Assembly: GCF_050948215.1 (NCBI RefSeq)
Contig: NC_135161.1
Location: 4,663,411-4,727,410 of the forward strand
From: Halictus rubicundus
Lineage: Eukaryota > Arthropoda > Insecta > Hymenoptera > Halictidae
Direction of reading: 5' to 3'
Length of the DNA: 64,000 nt
The notes under the pieces were generated by a model. The model did not search any database, was not told the origin of the DNA, and worked only from the letters and a program-made list of their open reading frames with translations. This document shows, piece after piece, positions 61,686-64,000 of the stretch (its first letter is position 1; every line of letters starts with the position of its first letter). The position numbers and the translations under genes are program-made.

Positions 61686-62208
61686 TTAACACTGAACGTA
61701 CCACGGTCAAAATGGCCGGTTATCCATTTCACAATTATTGAAATTGTAAAAACGTTTTCATAGGAAATTACTAGACTGCGGATTTTATGCATTTATGACA
61801 AAAAATGAGTAGCAGTAATTCAAAACAGTAAAAAGATTAAAGGAGTTTAACAATGTCAATATACCATTTTTAACCTATAAAAATGATTAATGAGCAAAAT
61901 AAATTTCTACTTACCTCCAATAGATTACAATTGATGTATAAAAATTTTATTTTGCATAAAGATCCGCAGTCTAGAAATTACTGAATTGACTTCTTTATTT
62001 TAGCACATATTATAATGAAAATCGTACACAGTTTAAATAAATTCAATCTTCTCTCTTGTATAAGACGTCTGACTTTTATATGTTTTGTGCTTGGTAGGTT
62101 TAGTGTTAAGCACATATTATAATGAAAATCGTTCAGAGTTTAAGTAAATTCTCTCTTCTATAAGACGTTTAATTTTTATATCGTTTTGCTTGGCAGGTTT
62201 ATTGTTAA
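61686..62208. mobile_element. piggyBac-type MITE (second family) with duplicated right end
   Basis: Starts TTAACACTGAACGTACCACG. A right end, GGTAGGTTTAGTGTTAA, closes at 62,109, followed by a second copy of the last 100 bp (CACATATTATAATGAAAATC onward) ending GGCAGGTTTATTGTTAA at 62,208. A hAT-type MITE lies inside. Confidence 0.8.
61772..61973. mobile_element. hAT-type MITE (TAGACTGCGG family) with 8-bp target duplication
   Basis: Ends TAGACTGCGGATTTTATGCA and, inverted, TAGACTGCGGATCTTTATGC. Directly flanked by GAAATTAC on both sides, an 8-bp duplication typical of hAT elements. Inserted in the piggyBac-type MITE at 61,686. Confidence 0.88.
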
Positions 62209-62239
62209 TGCCAATTCTACCGTTGAGATATGGTGTCGT

Positions 62240-62620
62240 CGTGGGGAGAAGGTACAGCAAGATAAAGAAAAGCGAACGAAGTCGTAGAAAGGAGAAGAAA
62301 AAACAGCAAGATGGAAAAAAGAGAGCAAAATCGTAAGGAGAAGAAGAGGCAATAAAATAAAGAAATAAGCGAACGACGTCGTAAGAAGAGGAAGTAGCAG
62401 AACGCTAACGAGAAGAGATCGAAATCGTGAAGAACGAGCAGCGAGATAAAGAAAAGTGGCGGAAGTCGTAAGAAGAAGAAGGAGAAGGAGAAGAATAAGG
62501 GGATAAGACATAGGAACGAAATTGTACAAAAGTAAGAGGAAAGGAGGAAGAATGGAAGGGAAAGGGGGGAAGTAGAAGAAGAAGAAGGGTAAGGAGAAGA
62601 AGACTGTGAAGGTGGTGTAG
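62240..62620. repeat. Long purine-rich tract
   Basis: Plus strand is dominated by GAAGAAG/GGAGAAG with few pyrimidines for about 380 bp. ORFs on the minus strand here are Ser/Leu/Phe low-complexity products of the tract, not genes. Confidence 0.8.
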
Positions 62621-62937
62621 GCGTAGCGTAGCGTAAGGCAGAAAGTGATGCTTGGTATTCGTATAGCGCATCAGACAGAGGCACATACCCCGAAGCCATG
62701 TAATTCATTACTAAAGCAATCTCACCCTGCCCTATCTCTGCCCCCTTCCCCTCCGCGCTCTCTGCCTGGTCCCTCTCGCCCCCTTTCCACCCCCTTATCA
62801 CCCCCTCGCACCCCTCGCACCCCTTGCAACCCCGCGAAGCCTATCCACCGGGGTTGCAGAGAGTGAGTGCGCGGGCGCGTTCGCGTTATAATATAAAAAA
62901 AAGAAGAAAAAAGAAGGGGGAGAGGGAGCGAGCGAGC

Positions 62938-62938
<1 letters not shown>
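62621..62938. other. C-rich and mixed low-complexity DNA
   Basis: Includes CCCCCTCGCACCCCTCGCAC short tandem units (about 62,799-62,826). No gene supported. Confidence 0.55.
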
Positions 62939-62977
<39 letters not shown>

Positions 62978-62981
62978 GAGG
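62939..62981. repeat. (GA)n microsatellite
   Basis: GA dinucleotide run with one GGG interruption. Confidence 0.95.
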
Positions 62982-63256
62982 AAAAAAGGAAGAGGCAGCC
63001 GGATGAGGAAGGAGAAGGGCCCGAATAGAATAGCGCCCCTGACGACAAAACAAAATGAAACACAAAGCCGTGTTTTCATAATTAAAAAGATTGCATGCAC
63101 TGAGTACAGTTCTCTCTTGCTCTCGCTTTTTCTACCGTTGCCGTTCTATGCTCGTCTCCTCTACGGAGCCTTTCTCTTCGCTACGCTGTATTTCTCTTTT
63201 TCCCTTTCCATCTGATTTTCTCTGTGATTGTCCGACCAGCCTTTCTTCCTGGACGA

Positions 63257-63260
<4 letters not shown>

Positions 63261-63307
<47 letters not shown>
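63261..63307. repeat. (CT)n microsatellite
   Basis: CT dinucleotide run of about 46 bp, continuing into CT-rich sequence to about 63,420. Confidence 0.95.
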
Positions 63308-63313
<6 letters not shown>

Positions 63314-63528
63314 CCTCCCTCTCTATCCAACTCTATCTCGTTTTCTCCCGTTTCGTATCCCTCTACAACCCCTTCTCCCCCTCTCTCTGTTCCTCTCTTT
63401 TTCCCACGTCACCCCTTCTTTCTTCCTTTCACCCACGCCGTTTTAATGATTTAGATATAAACCAAGTATTTTTCGGCTCGCCCTTGTCCACGCCTAATCG
63501 CGTTTAGATTTATCGGGCCTCCAACTCC

Positions 63529-63552
63529 GCCTCCGCCGCCGCCGCCGCGCCG
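63529..63552. repeat. (CCG)n trinucleotide repeat
   Basis: CCGCCTCCGCCGCCGCCGCC run; the minus-strand ORF across it reads poly-Arg and is not supported as a gene. Confidence 0.9.
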
Positions 63553-63850
63553 GTGTTTCACCATCGATGCGGATCTCACACGACTTCGTTAGAGATACCG
63601 TTTTGCATGGTAATTCCAGCGATGGAAAGAAACGATACTTAACAGATTTCATATGTCCGACTTGAAAGTTACGTACATCGCAACTAGAATTACGCGCAAC
63701 CACAAAATGATTCGCTTTATCCTCCCGGAGACGCAAACTCACGCCGTAACGCGAGACTAGTAAAATCGACGTAACAGTAACTTTGTCACAATCCGCGTGA
63801 ATCACGATATAATTTGTAGACACCGCAACACAATTACGAAATGAAAGAAT

Positions 63851-64000
63851 TACTGTGAATTCTCTATATATCTCAACAACACGGGTCTTGCCAGCGTCTT
63901 GTATCGTCGAGGAGACATACTCTAGCCGTGTTATGTTTACCCTCCTCGACATCCGAGGCCTCTCGAGCATCGTGGCTACTCACGGTGTATACCCCGCGGT
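63851..64000 (-). mobile_element. CAGT-ended MITE cut by window edge
   Basis: Reverse-orientation relative of the element at 51,210-51,384. Shared blocks are GAATTCTCTATATATCTCAA (GAATTTTCGATATATGTCAA there), GCCGTGTTATGTTTAC, CTCCTCGACATCCGAGGCCT and GGTGTATACCC. The far end lies outside the window. Confidence 0.75.

Noticed and set aside
62217..62801. Long Ser/Leu/Phe-rich ORFs on the minus strand
   Set aside because: All three frames stay open because the tract is purine/pyrimidine biased; no protein-like signal.
63091..63507. Leu/Ser repeat ORFs on the plus strand
   Set aside because: Translation of the (CT)n microsatellite.
63494..63970. 158-codon ORF on the minus strand
   Set aside because: Runs through a CCG repeat (poly-Arg) and into a MITE copy; not a gene.

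Overview
This window is eukaryotic nuclear DNA from an insect. The genes are split by many short introns (about 60-150 bp) with GT-AG ends, the background is AT-rich, and intergenic and intronic sequence is dense with miniature inverted-repeat elements. Gene content (real-time, Regnase, TAPT1, a PRD-class homeobox gene, CIB, USP16/45) and the mariner, piggyBac-like, hAT-like and P/THAP9-like relics suggest a hymenopteran such as an ant, bee or wasp. The species cannot be named from sequence alone.

Layout, left to right. 1-5,090: small tandem repeats, a palindromic MITE and a 4-kb foldback element whose two arms carry matching sequence. 5,495-7,800 (+): complete FAAH2-type fatty-acid amide hydrolase, 8 coding exons, one GC-AG intron. 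8,973-13,502 (-): Regnase/ZC3H12-type RNase, six coding exons, 5' end not found; its large intron holds a decayed P/THAP9-like transposon and a MITE. 13,900-15,140: two unrecognised ORF regions. 16,700-18,980: repeat-rich, no gene. 19,331-23,015 (-): arginine/serine-rich nuclear-type protein, eight coding exons. 23,100-24,200: repeats. 24,901-30,605 (+): USP16/45 deubiquitinase, 14 coding exons. 33,484-35,699 (-): TAPT1, 7 exons. 36,519-40,839 (-): real-time (PRELI, CRAL-TRIO and GOLD domains), start exon not found. 43,981-45,568 (+): CIB1-like EF-hand protein, 5 exons, with a DRE-like array upstream. 50,047-58,249 (-): paired-like homeobox gene, 4 exons, with introns full of nested transposons. 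58,700-64,000: simple repeats and nested MITEs.

The genes are unrelated single-copy loci; they do not form a pathway. USP16/45 and TAPT1 converge across a 2.9-kb AT-rich gap. TAPT1 and real-time lie in tandem on the minus strand. Real-time and CIB are divergent, so the DRE-like array could serve either or both. All exon joins were checked by reading phase by hand; every complete model closes in frame.

The most notable points are: the 4-kb foldback with an arm-conserved ORF; a 90-bp duplication in USP16/45 that also duplicates the splice donor, giving two in-frame donors; a candidate in-frame cassette exon before the GOLD domain of real-time; a hAT-type MITE family with one copy showing an 8-bp target duplication; and three separate cases of transposon-inside-transposon nesting.
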